Shown here: one piece after another, positions 18,654-27,370 of the stretch
Position numbering within the stretch: position 1 is the first letter of the stretch
How the letters are laid out: every line of letters starts with the position of its first letter
DNA from: [Mycobacterium] crassicus
GTDB lineage: Bacteria > Actinomycetota > Actinomycetes > Mycobacteriales > Mycobacteriaceae
DNA length: 64,000 bases
NCBI RefSeq assembly: GCF_020181615.1
Contig: NZ_CP084029.1
Coordinates: forward strand, 2,806,640 to 2,870,639
Direction of reading: 5' to 3'
The notes under the pieces: generated by a model
What the model saw: only the letters and a program-made list of their open reading frames with translations
Told to the model about the DNA's origin: nothing
The model's database searches: none
Made by a program: the position numbers and the translations under genes

Positions 18654-19348
18654 GACCGCTCAATGATGTAGTGGGCGAACAGTTTCCGGCCCGACCAGCA
18701 CAGCCCGGCGATGCACAGTGTTGGATAGATGAGCGCATACCCGATCTGCCACGGCGCCAGTTGCAGCTGATCGAACGCCGCCCCGAACAGCAACAGCGGT
18801 CCCTGGGTGGGGATCAGGTAGCACAGTGGCGTCGGCCATACGCCCGAGTAGTGCAGCATCGGCAGTGCCATCACCGCGAGCGGGATCGTCGCGGTCAGGA
18901 ACCAGTCGCTGATCGAGGCGAACGGCAGCGACGTGGTGAATCCGACCAACAGCATCACCAGGGTCGCCAGCAACACCCCGGCCAGCAGTGGGATCGGGTG
19001 ATAGCCGACGCGATCGACGCCCGCCACCACCACCGCCACCCCCAGTGAGATCCCGGTCAGCGGAGTGAGTTTCGCGGTCAGGTACTCGCCGAATCGCAAC
19101 GGCGTGGCGACGATCGCCGACAGGATCCGGTCCTGTTTGTCGAAGAACACCGTGCCGGCGATGAAGAAGAATCCGATGATAGCCGTATCGCCCAGCAGCA
19201 CATAGGGTTCGGCGACGGTACGCAGGTGTGCCGGCATCGGCAGCAGCACCGCCAGCCAGATCAGGCCTGAGAACACGGCGGCATGCAGAAACTTCTGCCG
19301 GACCTGCAGCGTCAGCTCCAGGCGCACCGCGGCGGCCAGTCTGCTCAT
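18650..19348 (-). CDS. ABC exporter permease (Rv2687c-like)
   Basis: A 232-residue ABC-2-type permease with about six membrane segments, equivalent to Rv2687c and the partner of the preceding permease. The cytoplasmic loop GTVFFDKQDRILSAIVATPL is the family counterpart of the coupling-helix region. The last helix ends in a short basic tail (HYIIERS). ATG 19348 overlaps the ATPase stop and its own stop overlaps the downstream GTG, so the three genes are translationally coupled. The likely complex is one ATPase dimer with this permease pair in the inner membrane. Confidence 0.83.
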   Translation of the reverse strand: MSRLAAAVRLELTLQVRQKFLHAAVFSGLIWLAVLLPMPAHLRTVAEPYVLLGDTAIIGFFFIAGTVFFDKQDRILSAIVATPLRFGEYLTAKLTPLTGISLGVAVVVAGVDRVGYHPIPLLAGVLLATLVMLLVGFTTSLPFASISDWFLTATIPLAVMALPMLHYSGVWPTPLCYLIPTQGPLLLFGAAFDQLQLAPWQIGYALIYPTLCIAGLCWSGRKLFAHYIIERS

Positions 19349-20223
19349 GCCAATCGCCTGCCGGTGACCTCGACGAACACGTCATCGAGGCTGGCCTCGC
19401 GGCTGTGAATCGTCTCGATCTGCCGGTCACGCAGCACCGCGTGAAACGCCGGGTCGTCGGCCAGGGTGTCCATGCCGAACTCAGCGTCCGCCAGACCGCC
19501 CTGCTCGGTCCGGTAGGTCACCCGCACCATGCGCTGGCTGCGGGCGATCTTCAGCTCGGTGGGCTTGTCCAGCGCGACGATCCGGCCGTCGACGACGAAC
19601 GCCACCCGATCGCACAGTCCGTCGGCGGTGGCCATGTCGTGGGTGGTCAGGAAAACGGTGCGGCCGCGCGCTTTGAGGTCCAACACCATCTCCTTGACCT
19701 TGTTGGCGTTGACCGGATCCAGGCCGGAGGTGGGTTCGTCGAGGAAGATCAGCTCCGGATCGTGGATCAGGGACCGGATGAAGGTCAGGCGCATCTGCAT
19801 GCCCTTGGAATAGTTGCCCACCCGGGTGTGGGCGTATTCGGTCAGGCCGACGGCGTCGAGCAGGGCCATCGGGTCGGCCGCCTTGCCGTCGTACAGCGAC
19901 GCGAAGAACTGCAGGTTCTCCAGCCCGGTGAGCTTTTGGTAGTGGTTGGGCAGCTCGAAGGACACCCCGATGCGCTGGTAGTAGTCGGGTCCCCAGGACA
20001 CCGGGTCTCGGCCCCAGACCTGGGCCTGGCCGCCGTGGCCGCGCAGCAGGCCGATGAGCAGCTTCTGGGTTGTCGATTTTCCGGCGCCGCTGGGGCCCAG
20101 GAACCCGAAGATCTCGCCGCACCCGACCGAGAAGTCCATGCCGCGCACCGCGGGCTGCTCGGCCTTCGGATAGGTGTAGGTGAGCCCGCGCACCCGGATC
20201 ACTTCGGTCGCATCGCCGTCCAT
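19345..20223 (-). CDS. ABC exporter ATPase (Rv2688c-like)
   Basis: A 292-residue nucleotide-binding subunit, equivalent to Rv2688c. Walker A is GPSGAGKST. The signature motif is a NYSKGMQMRL variant of LSGGQ. Walker B is ELIFLDEPTSGLDP, and the switch histidine lies in LTTHDM. A C-terminal extension of about 80 residues is typical of drug-exporter ATPases. ATG 20223 is chosen, with a GTG at 20229 possible. It heads the leftward operon. The divergent gap to a MarR gene holds a palindrome at 20250-20265, so drug-responsive control is likely. Confidence 0.86.
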   Translation of the reverse strand: MDGDATEVIRVRGLTYTYPKAEQPAVRGMDFSVGCGEIFGFLGPSGAGKSTTQKLLIGLLRGHGGQAQVWGRDPVSWGPDYYQRIGVSFELPNHYQKLTGLENLQFFASLYDGKAADPMALLDAVGLTEYAHTRVGNYSKGMQMRLTFIRSLIHDPELIFLDEPTSGLDPVNANKVKEMVLDLKARGRTVFLTTHDMATADGLCDRVAFVVDGRIVALDKPTELKIARSQRMVRVTYRTEQGGLADAEFGMDTLADDPAFHAVLRDRQIETIHSREASLDDVFVEVTGRRLA

Positions 20224-20242
20224 CAACACCCGCTTGAATATA

Positions 20243-20265
20243 CTGATATTTCAGAAATTACTGAA
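20243..20265. promoter_or_regulatory. MarR-type operator in a divergent promoter
   Basis: The 57-bp gap between the ABC ATPase start and the marR start carries TTCAG (20250-20254), six bases, CTGAA (20261-20265). A further CTGA at 20243-20246 pairs with the same TCAG to form CTGA-TATT-TCAG. The A/T-rich palindrome lies where both divergent promoters must be, and is the natural target of the adjacent MarR protein. Binding is inferred. Confidence 0.6.
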
Positions 20266-20280
20266 CATTAGGAGTTTCCG

Positions 20281-20733
20281 GTGGCAGATGACGCGGACAT
20301 CGCCGAGCAGCTCGCGCTGACGCTGACCGGTCTCGGGCTGCAGCGCATGACCGCCCGGGTGCTGGCAACCCTGCTGTTCACCGAGCAGCCCACCATGACG
20401 ATGGGTGAGTTGGGCGAGAAACTGCAGGCCAGCGCGGGCGCGATCTCGGGGGCGATGAAGATGCTCACCGCCGTCGGGCTGGCCGAGCGGGTTCCGGTGC
20501 CGGCCAGCCGCCGCGAGCACTACCGGCTGCGCGACGACGCGTGGGCGGTGCTGTTCACCAACCAGAACGTGACAATCGCGGCGATGCAGGACGCCGCGGC
20601 AGCCGGGATCGCCGCCACCGGAGATGACCACCCGGCCCACCACCGGCTCACCCAGATGCAGGATTTCTACACGTTCCTGCTCGCCGAGATCCCCGCGCTG
20701 CTGGAGCGCTGGCGCGAGCGGTCAGCGGGTTAG
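20281..20733 (+). CDS. MarR-family transcriptional regulator
   Basis: A 150-residue winged-helix regulator of the MarR/GbsR type. The DNA-binding part is TMGELGEKLQASAGAISGAMKML (recognition helix about residues 55-65), followed by the wing region PASRREHYRLRDD. Helices at both ends would form the dimer. GTG 20281 is preceded by TAGGAG. It is divergent from the three-gene ABC exporter and probably represses both itself and that operon, released by an exported compound. Its 3' end overlaps the convergent RNA methyltransferase gene by 12 bases. I do not recall a MarR gene at this place in M. tuberculosis. Confidence 0.85.
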   Translation: MADDADIAEQLALTLTGLGLQRMTARVLATLLFTEQPTMTMGELGEKLQASAGAISGAMKMLTAVGLAERVPVPASRREHYRLRDDAWAVLFTNQNVTIAAMQDAAAAGIAATGDDHPAHHRLTQMQDFYTFLLAEIPALLERWRERSAG

Positions 20734-21897
20734 CAGCGCCACACACTCCACGTGATGGGTGAGCGGGAACGCGTCGAACACCCGGATCTGCTCCACGGCA
20801 TACCCCTGCCCGCGGTACAGGCCGATGTCGCGGGCGAAAGACGCCGCCTCACAACCGATATGCACAATGCGCGGAACGCCCGCAGCCGCCAGCGCCTCGA
20901 TCACCTCGCGCCCGGCACCGGCGCGCGGCGGGTCCAGCACCGCGACATCGGCGCCGGCGGGCGCATCGGCCAACACCCGGCGCACCGAGTCGGTACGCAC
21001 CGACACCTGCGGCAGGTCGGCGAGCGCGGCCCGGGCGGCACCCGTCGCGGCCCGCGAGGTGTCCGCGCTGATCACCCGCCCCGACTCCCCCACCGTCTCG
21101 GCCAATGCCGCGGCGAAGATCCCGGCCCCGCCGTAGAGATCCCAGGCGGTCATCCCGGCGTCGGCCTGCGCCCACTGGCCGACCAACCCGCTGTAGAGCG
21201 CGGCCGCCCGGCGATGCGCCTGCCAGAACGACGTCACCGGAATCTGCCAGCGGCGCCGGCCGACCCACTGGGTGGCGTGATAGTCGCCCTCGACGACCTG
21301 CGGGCGGTGATCGCGCCCGGTACTCACCACATGCCGGACACCGTCGTCGTCGGCCACCACGTGCAGGTGATCGCCGGGCCGCCAGGACTGTTCGGCCAAC
21401 CCCTTGATCATCCCGGCCGGCAGCTGCCCGCAGTGCAGGTCGGTGACCAGCTCATCACTGTGATAGCGGTGGAACCCGGCCCGGCCGTCGGCACCGACCT
21501 CCAAGCGAACCCGGGTGCGCCAGCCGGTGGGGCCGTCGTCGCCGAGCGGTTCGGCAGAACCCTCCCACTCGTGGCCGCCGAGCCTCGCCAGCTGGTTGGA
21601 GACCACCGCACCCTTGAGCGCCCGTGCCACGGCCGGATCGGCGAATGCCAGGTCGCAGCAACCGGCGCCCTCGACCCCGGCGATGGGGCACAGCGAAGGC
21701 ACCCGGCCCTCCGCGGCTTCGAGCACCTCGACGGCCTCGGCGTGCCAATACGAGCCCCGCTGCGCGGTGATCCGCGCCCGCACGCGCTCGCCGGGCAGGG
21801 CGTAGCGCACGAAGACCACCCGTCCGTCGTGCCGTGCCACACAACTGCCGCCGTTGGCCGGCGCCTCAGTGGTCAGAGTCAGTTCTTGATCGCTCAC
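20722..21897 (-). CDS. TrmA/RlmD-family 23S rRNA or tRNA (uracil-5-)-methyltransferase
   Basis: A 391-residue class I RNA methyltransferase equivalent to Rv2689c. A short N-terminal TRAM-like part includes HDGRVVFVRYALPGERV. The SAM site is DLYGGAGIFAAAL, then VAVLDPPRAGAG. The catalytic cysteine is in IVHIGCEAASFARDI. Cysteines at CPIAGVEGAGCC could, with others, hold the iron-sulfur cluster seen in some relatives. It methylates uridine in rRNA or tRNA; the exact site cannot be read. GTG 21897 overlaps the stop of the APC permease gene (GTGA), so both are one transcript. Confidence 0.84.
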   Translation of the reverse strand: MSDQELTLTTEAPANGGSCVARHDGRVVFVRYALPGERVRARITAQRGSYWHAEAVEVLEAAEGRVPSLCPIAGVEGAGCCDLAFADPAVARALKGAVVSNQLARLGGHEWEGSAEPLGDDGPTGWRTRVRLEVGADGRAGFHRYHSDELVTDLHCGQLPAGMIKGLAEQSWRPGDHLHVVADDDGVRHVVSTGRDHRPQVVEGDYHATQWVGRRRWQIPVTSFWQAHRRAAALYSGLVGQWAQADAGMTAWDLYGGAGIFAAALAETVGESGRVISADTSRAATGAARAALADLPQVSVRTDSVRRVLADAPAGADVAVLDPPRAGAGREVIEALAAAGVPRIVHIGCEAASFARDIGLYRGQGYAVEQIRVFDAFPLTHHVECVALLTR

Positions 21898-23891
21898 TCG
21901 ATGAATCCTCGCCGGGTGTCGCCGGGAGCGTGATGCGGCGTGAGCACCTTGCGCCGCTCCGCGGAGTTCAGCTGCCAGGGCACCGACGTCACCATCACCT
22001 GCGGCATGAACAGCAGCCGCGTCTTGAGCCGCAAGGCACTCTGGTTGTGCAGCAGCTGTTCCCACCAGTGGCCCACTACGTATTCCGGGATATAGACGGT
22101 CACCACGGTGCGCGGCGACTCCTTGCTGATGCGTCTGACGTATTCGAGCACCGGTCGGGTGACCTCGCGGTAGGGCGACGCGATCACCTTGAGCGGCACG
22201 GTGATGTCACTGTCCTCCCATTCGCGCACCAGCTTACGGGTCTCGGTGTCGTCGACGCTGACGGTGATGGCCTCCAGCGCGTCCGGCCGGGTCGCCCGGG
22301 CGTAAGCCAGCGCGCGGCGGGTCGGCAGATGCAGCTTGGACACCAGGATCACGGCGTGGTTGCGGCTGGGCAGCACCGAGTGGTCGTCGGCGGCCGCGGT
22401 CTGTTCGTCCAGCTCCTGGCTGACCGCGTCATAGTGCCGGCGGATCAGTTTCATCAGGGCGTACAGGACCGACATCGCGACGATCGCGATCCACGCGCCG
22501 TCCAGGAATTTGGTGAGCACCACGACGATCAACACCGAACCGGTGGCGATGAACCCGATCGTGTTCACCACCCGCGAGCGCATCATCTTGGCTCGGGCCG
22601 CTCGGTCGGTTTCGCTGCGCAGCAACCGGTTCCAGTGCCGGACCATGCCGATCTGGCTTAACGTGAACGAGACGAACACCCCGACGATGTAGAGCTGGAT
22701 GAGTGCGGTCACCTCCGCGCCGAACGCCACGATGAAGGCGATGGCCACCAACGCCAAGAACACGATGCCGTTGGAGAAGGCCAGCCGGTCGCCGCGGGTG
22801 TGCAGCTGGCGCGGCAGATAGGAGTCCTGGGCCAGGATCGAGCCCAGCACCGGAAAACCGTTGAACGCGGTGTTGGCCGCCAGGGCCAGGATCAGCGCGG
22901 TGACCCCCGCGATCACCCACAGGCCGGGCGGGAATCCCCGGAACACCGTCTCGGCCAGCTGAGCCAGCAGGGTCTTCTGGTCGTAGTCCGCCGGCGCCCC
23001 GATCAGCTGCTCGTGCGGGCGGGCGGCGATCTTCACCCCGGTCTTGCCGGCCAGCACGATGATGCCCATCATCAGTGTCACCGCGATCACACCGAGCATC
23101 AACAGCGTGGTGGCGGCGTTGCGCGACTTCGGTTTGCGAAACGCCGGCACGCCGTTGCTGATCGCCTCCACCCCGGTCAGTGCCGCACATCCCGACGAGA
23201 ACGATTTCGCCACCAGGAACACCAGCGCCAGGCCGACCACCTCACCGTGGGCGGAGTGGATCTTGAACGAGGCCGACTCGGCCTGCAGCGAGTGGCCCAG
23301 CACGAAGATCTGGAACAGCCCCCAGCCGAGCATGGCGAAGACGCCGATCATGAAGGCATACGTGGGGAACGCGAAGGCCGTACCCGATTCGCGGATGCCT
23401 CGCAGGTTGGCCGCCGCGACCACGATGACGGTTCCCACCGCGAACGTGACCTTGTGGTCGGCGATGAACGGGATCGCCGATCCGATGTTGGCGATCCCAG
23501 CCGAGATCGAAACCGCCACCGTCAGAACGTAATCCACCATCAGCGCGCTGGCCACGGTCAGGCCCGCGGTGGCACCGAGGTTGGTGGTGACCACCTCGTA
23601 GTCGCCGCCGCCGGAGGGGTAGGCGTGCACATTCTGGCGGTAGCTGGCCACCACGGTCATGAACACGAACGCCACCGCCAGGCCGACCCACGGGGTCATC
23701 CGGTAGGCGGTGATGCCCGCCACGGAGAGCACCAGGAAGACCTCTTCGGGCCCGTAGGCTACCGAGGACAGCGCGTCGGAGGCGAACACCGGCAGCGCGA
23801 TGCGCTTGGGCAACAGGGTGTGGCTGAGCCGGTCGCTGCGAAACGGCCGGCCCAGAACCAACCGGCGAGCAGCGGTGGAAATCTTCGACAC
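21894..23891 (-). CDS. APC-family amino-acid/potassium permease
   Basis: A 665-residue membrane protein equivalent to Rv2690c. About twelve membrane segments fill the first 450 residues, starting after LPKRIALPVFASDALSSVAYGPEEVF, the first-helix motif of APC permeases. A cytosolic C-terminal domain of roughly 170 residues (from about SRNHAVILVSKLHLPTRR) resembles universal-stress-like regulatory tails of KimA/KUP-type transporters. The divergent neighbours are the CeoB/CeoC potassium regulators, which favours potassium uptake over amino acids. GTG 23891 is used because it matches mycobacterial homologs. The promoter gap to ceoB is 114 bp. Confidence 0.8.
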   Translation of the reverse strand: MSKISTAARRLVLGRPFRSDRLSHTLLPKRIALPVFASDALSSVAYGPEEVFLVLSVAGITAYRMTPWVGLAVAFVFMTVVASYRQNVHAYPSGGGDYEVVTTNLGATAGLTVASALMVDYVLTVAVSISAGIANIGSAIPFIADHKVTFAVGTVIVVAAANLRGIRESGTAFAFPTYAFMIGVFAMLGWGLFQIFVLGHSLQAESASFKIHSAHGEVVGLALVFLVAKSFSSGCAALTGVEAISNGVPAFRKPKSRNAATTLLMLGVIAVTLMMGIIVLAGKTGVKIAARPHEQLIGAPADYDQKTLLAQLAETVFRGFPPGLWVIAGVTALILALAANTAFNGFPVLGSILAQDSYLPRQLHTRGDRLAFSNGIVFLALVAIAFIVAFGAEVTALIQLYIVGVFVSFTLSQIGMVRHWNRLLRSETDRAARAKMMRSRVVNTIGFIATGSVLIVVVLTKFLDGAWIAIVAMSVLYALMKLIRRHYDAVSQELDEQTAAADDHSVLPSRNHAVILVSKLHLPTRRALAYARATRPDALEAITVSVDDTETRKLVREWEDSDITVPLKVIASPYREVTRPVLEYVRRISKESPRTVVTVYIPEYVVGHWWEQLLHNQSALRLKTRLLFMPQVMVTSVPWQLNSAERRKVLTPHHAPGDTRRGFIE

Positions 23892-24005
23892 GAGAGCCAA
23901 GGGTAAGGCAGGCCGACGGTGGCGGTAGCGTTCACCGAATACAGGCACCACTCGGCGTCGAAAGCCAGCCGACGCCAGCCCGAAGGACCCGAAAGGACAT
24001 AGCGC

Positions 24006-24677
24006 GTGCGGGTAGTTGTGATGGGATGCGGCCGGGTGGGAGCCTCGGTGGCCGACGGGCTCTCCCGGATCGGCCACGAGGTCGCCATCATCGACCGCGA
24101 CAGCACCGCGTTCAACCGCCTCAGCCCGGAATTCAACGGCGAACGGGTGCTCGGCATGGGTTTCGACCGCGATGTGCTGCTGCGCGCCGGCATCGAGGAC
24201 GCCGGGGCATTCGCCGCGGTGTCCTCGGGTGACAACTCCAACATCATCGCGGCGCGGCTGGCCCGCGAGACATTCGGCGTGTCACGGGTGGTCGCCCGCA
24301 TCTACGACGCCAAGCGGGCCGCGGTCTACGAGCGCCTGGGGATTCCCACCATCGCCACCGTGCCCTGGACCACCGACCGGATGCTCGACGCCCTGACCCG
24401 CGAAAGCGAGACCACCAAGTGGCGCGACCCGACCGGCACCGTCGCAGTGGCCGAGGTCGTGCTGCACGAGGACTGGATCGGCCGCCCCGTCACCGACCTC
24501 GAGGGGGCCACCAACGCCCGGGTGGCGTTCCTGATCCGGTTCGGCACCGGCATCCTGCCCGAACCCAAGACGATCATTCAGGCCAGCGACCAGGTGTACA
24601 TCGTCGCGGTCTCCGGCCGGGTTGCCGAGGCGATCGCGATCGCCGCGCTGCCGCCGAGCGAAGACCTGGACAAGTGA
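24006..24677 (+). CDS. ceoB: CeoB, TrkA-type RCK potassium-uptake regulator
   Basis: A 223-residue TrkA-like protein (Rv2691). An RCK_N nucleotide-binding domain begins RVVVMGCGRVGASVADGL and contains AIIDRDSTAFNRL. An RCK_C domain follows from about VAVAEVVLHEDWIG. It binds NAD(H) or adenine nucleotides and gates a potassium transporter at the cytosolic membrane face. GTG 24006 is preceded by AAAGGA. Its stop overlaps ceoC as GTGA. It is divergent from the large APC permease, a likely partner; CeoC is the other. Confidence 0.9.
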   Translation: MRVVVMGCGRVGASVADGLSRIGHEVAIIDRDSTAFNRLSPEFNGERVLGMGFDRDVLLRAGIEDAGAFAAVSSGDNSNIIAARLARETFGVSRVVARIYDAKRAAVYERLGIPTIATVPWTTDRMLDALTRESETTKWRDPTGTVAVAEVVLHEDWIGRPVTDLEGATNARVAFLIRFGTGILPEPKTIIQASDQVYIVAVSGRVAEAIAIAALPPSEDLDK

Positions 24678-25336
24678 AGGTCGCCGTAGCCGGCGCCGGG
24701 GCGGTCGGCCGATCGATCGCACGAGAGCTGCTCGACAGCGGCCACCAGGTCACATTGATCGAGCGCAACCCCGATCACGTCGACATCGAGGACATCTCCG
24801 ACGCGCAGTGGCACCTGGGCGACGCCTGCGAGCTGAGCCTGCTGGAGTCGGTGTACCTGGAGACCTTTGATGTCGTCATCGCCGCCACCGGCGACGACAA
24901 GGTGAACGTGGTGCTGTCGTTGCTGGCCAAGACCGAGTTCGCCGTGCCGCGGGTGGTGGCCCGGGTCAACGATCCCCGCAACGAGTGGCTGTTCACCGAT
25001 GCCTGGGGCGTGGATGTGGCGGTGTCCACCCCGCGCATGCTGGCCTCCCTGGTCGAGGAGGCCGTCGCAGTCGGCGACCTGGTGCGGCTGATGGAGTTCC
25101 GCAAGGGCCAGGCCAACCTGCTGGAGATCACGCTGCCCGACGACACACCGTGGGGCGGCAAGCCGGTGCGCAAGCTGGCGCTGCCCCGCGACGCCGCACT
25201 GGTGACGATCCTGCGCGGCACACGGGTGATCGTGCCGCAGGACGACGAGCCCCTCGAGGGCGGCGACGAATTGCTGTTCGTCGCGACCGCCGGTGTCGAG
25301 ACCGAACTGCGCGAACTGCTGCTACCGGCGCACTGA
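24674..25336 (+). CDS. ceoC: CeoC, TrkA-type RCK potassium-uptake regulator
   Basis: A 220-residue TrkA-like protein (Rv2692), paralogous to CeoB. The RCK_N motif is VAVAGAGAVGRSIARELL, with the acidic ribose ligand in TLIERNPDHV. The RCK_C domain covers about residues 140-220. Together the two small RCK proteins act like the two halves of a full TrkA. GTG 24674 couples it to ceoB. Its last 15 bases overlap the convergent DUF3159 gene. Confidence 0.9.
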   Translation: MKVAVAGAGAVGRSIARELLDSGHQVTLIERNPDHVDIEDISDAQWHLGDACELSLLESVYLETFDVVIAATGDDKVNVVLSLLAKTEFAVPRVVARVNDPRNEWLFTDAWGVDVAVSTPRMLASLVEEAVAVGDLVRLMEFRKGQANLLEITLPDDTPWGGKPVRKLALPRDAALVTILRGTRVIVPQDDEPLEGGDELLFVATAGVETELRELLLPAH

Positions 25337-25990
25337 CCGCGGTTCGCAGTCCGGCACCGGCGCGGGGGCGTCCTGTGCGTCCAGCGCTCGCTGCACGTAC
25401 TTGACGGCCAGGTAGGTCACCAACGCGGCCACAGCGGTCAGCGGCCAGCCCATGGCGATCCGGGTCACCCCCAGCCAGCCGGTCTGGTCGGCGTTGTACA
25501 ACAGCCGCTGCACCACGAAACGGGCGCCGAACACCAGCACCCAGGTCAGCGTGGCGAGGTCGTAGGCATAGACCGCCGCCCGCAGGTCACGCCACGCCGA
25601 GCCCTGACCGCTGGCCCAGCTCCAGACGTAGCCGACCGCGGGGCGACGAATCAGAATCGACCCGGCGAACACCACCGCCCACACCAGCGACGTCCAGATT
25701 CCGAGCAGGAAATAGCCTTTGGAGTCACCCATCAGGTAGGCGATCAGGGCGCAGACCGCCACCCCGAAGAACCCGGACATCGCCGGCTGGGTGGAACCAC
25801 GGCGGATCAACCGCCACACCAGCACCGCCGCTGCCACGCCGAGCGCCGCCAGTACGGCGGCCTGCAGACCGAAGGTGCTGGAGACGGGCACGAACACCAC
25901 GATCGGCAGCGACGAGTAGATCAGCCCGGACACCCCACCGATCTGCTCCAGGAGTCGCTGCGGCCCCTGGGCGCCGTAATCACCGGTCAT
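25322..25990 (-). CDS. DUF3159 membrane protein
   Basis: A 222-residue membrane protein equivalent to Rv2693c, with about six hydrophobic segments in pairs (for example GLIYSSLPIVVFVPV and AVLAALGVAAAVLVWRLI). The central segment FLLGIWTSLVWAVVFAGSILIRRP is characteristic of DUF3159. No function is known. It starts 28 bases after the OB-fold gene and is probably its operon partner, as in other mycobacteria. The 3' end overlaps ceoC by 15 bases. Confidence 0.83.
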   Translation of the reverse strand: MTGDYGAQGPQRLLEQIGGVSGLIYSSLPIVVFVPVSSTFGLQAAVLAALGVAAAVLVWRLIRRGSTQPAMSGFFGVAVCALIAYLMGDSKGYFLLGIWTSLVWAVVFAGSILIRRPAVGYVWSWASGQGSAWRDLRAAVYAYDLATLTWVLVFGARFVVQRLLYNADQTGWLGVTRIAMGWPLTAVAALVTYLAVKYVQRALDAQDAPAPVPDCEPRSVRR

Positions 25991-26018
25991 TGCTGTGCCC
26001 GCCCGACAGTCGGGCCGC

Positions 26019-26390
26019 TCACTGCTGGATTTCGTAGTGGGGGTTGTAGATCGCCTTGCATCCGCTGTCGAGCTTGCCGAGCCGACCGTGTACCCGCAGG
26101 GTGCGGCCCGAGTCGATACCGGGAATCCGTCGCTGCCCGAGCCAGACCAGAGTCACGGTGTCGGTGCCGTCGAAGAGCTCGGCGCGGACCCCGCCCACAC
26201 ACCCCTTGGCATTGGCTTCCACGCTGCGCAGCACCCCGACCATGGTGACCTCTTGGCCGCGCTCGCAGTCGATCGCGCGCTGCGCACCGGTGTTCACCGC
26301 CTCGTCGGAAAGCTCCTCGACGTCCCGCAGCTCGAGATCTTCCGTCAATCGCCGAGTCAGCCGGCGCAGGTACCCTTTCGGCGCAACCAT
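26019..26390 (-). CDS. OB-fold nucleic-acid-binding protein
   Basis: A 123-residue protein equivalent to Rv2694c. The single OB-fold runs from about GQEVTMVGVLRSVEAN to RTLRVHGRLGK, with the core DGTDTVTLVWLGQRRIPGI. This resembles the RecG/RecJ-type wedge OB domain. It probably binds nucleic acid or a protein partner; no catalytic residues are seen. A GAGGAGAGGGC ribosome-binding site precedes ATG 26390. It is the first gene of a two-gene unit with the DUF3159 protein, and is divergent from the alpha/beta-hydrolase gene. Confidence 0.8.
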   Translation of the reverse strand: MVAPKGYLRRLTRRLTEDLELRDVEELSDEAVNTGAQRAIDCERGQEVTMVGVLRSVEANAKGCVGGVRAELFDGTDTVTLVWLGQRRIPGIDSGRTLRVHGRLGKLDSGCKAIYNPHYEIQQ

Positions 26391-26494
26391 GCCCTCTCCT
26401 CATGTGGGTGCGCCCGCTACGGTAGACCTGTTGATTACCTAATGCCACATGACCGGCCTACCGGGTGGCTTGTTTCGCCCGGAACGATCAAGGG

Positions 26495-27208
26495 GTGGCA
26501 TTGGATTTGCACGGTGTGACGGCTGTCCTGCTGCCGGGAACCGGTTCCGACGACGACTACATACGACGGGCATTCTCGCCGTCATTGCGGCAGGTTGGCG
26601 TCGAATTGATCGCGGATCGCCCGCGGCCCGAAGGTCTCGTGGCGGGCTATCTGGCCGCACTCGACGCCGCCGCGGAGCGGTCCGGACCGATCATCGTCGG
26701 CGGCGTGTCGATCGGGGCCGCCGTGGCCGCCGGGTGGGCGTTGCGAAATCCCGGACGGGTGGTCGCGGTGCTGGCGGCGTTGCCGGCGTGGATGGGTTCC
26801 CCCGATACGGCCCCCGCCGCCCACGCCGCCCGCTACAGCGCCGAACAGTTACGCCGCGACGGCCTGGCGGCGGTGGTGGCTGAGATGCGCGCGTCCAGCC
26901 CGGTGTGGCTCGGTGACGAGCTGACCCGCTCATGGACCGCCCAGTGGCCGCTGCTGCCCGACGCACTCGAACAGGCCGCCGCCTACATCGCCCCGACCGC
27001 CGCCGAGCTGGCGACGCTCGCGGTGCCGATGGGCGTGACCGCGGCCGTCGACGATCCGATACATCCCTTGCAGACGGCCACCGAGTGGGTGGCGGCCGCA
27101 CCCAGGGCGGCCCTGTGCACGGTCACCCTGGATCAGATCGGCGCCGACCCGGCCGCCCTGGGCGCAGCGTGCCTGACGGCGCTGAACGAAGCTGACCGCC
27201 CGGTCTGA
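26495..27208 (+). CDS. Alpha/beta-hydrolase-fold protein (Rv2695-like)
   Basis: A 237-residue cytosolic protein with an alpha/beta-hydrolase layout. The nucleophile elbow is GGVSIGAAVAAGWAL (serine about residue 72). The acid is likely in TAAVDDPIHPL (about 185-195). The final loop gives no obvious catalytic histidine, so activity is uncertain. It matches Rv2695, of unknown substrate. GTG 26495 gives the start VALDLHGVTAVLLPG, as in M. tuberculosis. Its stop codon is the first base triplet of a 56-bp tandem repeat array. Confidence 0.78.
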   Translation: MALDLHGVTAVLLPGTGSDDDYIRRAFSPSLRQVGVELIADRPRPEGLVAGYLAALDAAAERSGPIIVGGVSIGAAVAAGWALRNPGRVVAVLAALPAWMGSPDTAPAAHAARYSAEQLRRDGLAAVVAEMRASSPVWLGDELTRSWTAQWPLLPDALEQAAAYIAPTAAELATLAVPMGVTAAVDDPIHPLQTATEWVAAAPRAALCTVTLDQIGADPAALGAACLTALNEADRPV

Positions 27209-27370
27209 TTCGGCGGTCCAGCATCGGCTCTCCTCCGTCGAGCCTCGCTAACCGCCGGGTCTGATTCGGCGGTCCAGCATCGGCTCTCCTCCGTCGAGCC
27301 TCGCTAACCGCCGGGTCTGATTCGACGGTCCAGCATCGGCTCTCCTCCGTCGAGCCTCGCTAACCGCCGG
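27206..27370. repeat. Three tandem 56-bp repeats between convergent genes
   Basis: A 56-bp unit is repeated at 27206, 27262 and 27318. The first two copies are identical and the third has one change (TTCGGCGG to TTCGACGG) before it runs into the next gene. Each copy holds the core CTCTCCTCCGTCGA and a CTAA that reads as a stop on the minus strand. Copy junctions form a stem-loop, ACCGCCG (27251-27257) with CGGCGGT (27267-27273). The array fills the whole gap between the stops of the Rv2695-like gene and the DUF3710 gene. It probably serves as a bidirectional terminator that has been duplicated. Confidence 0.9.

Noticed and set aside
27206..27370. Possible CRISPR array
   Set aside because: The 56-bp units are directly abutting with no variable spacers and no cas genes are near.
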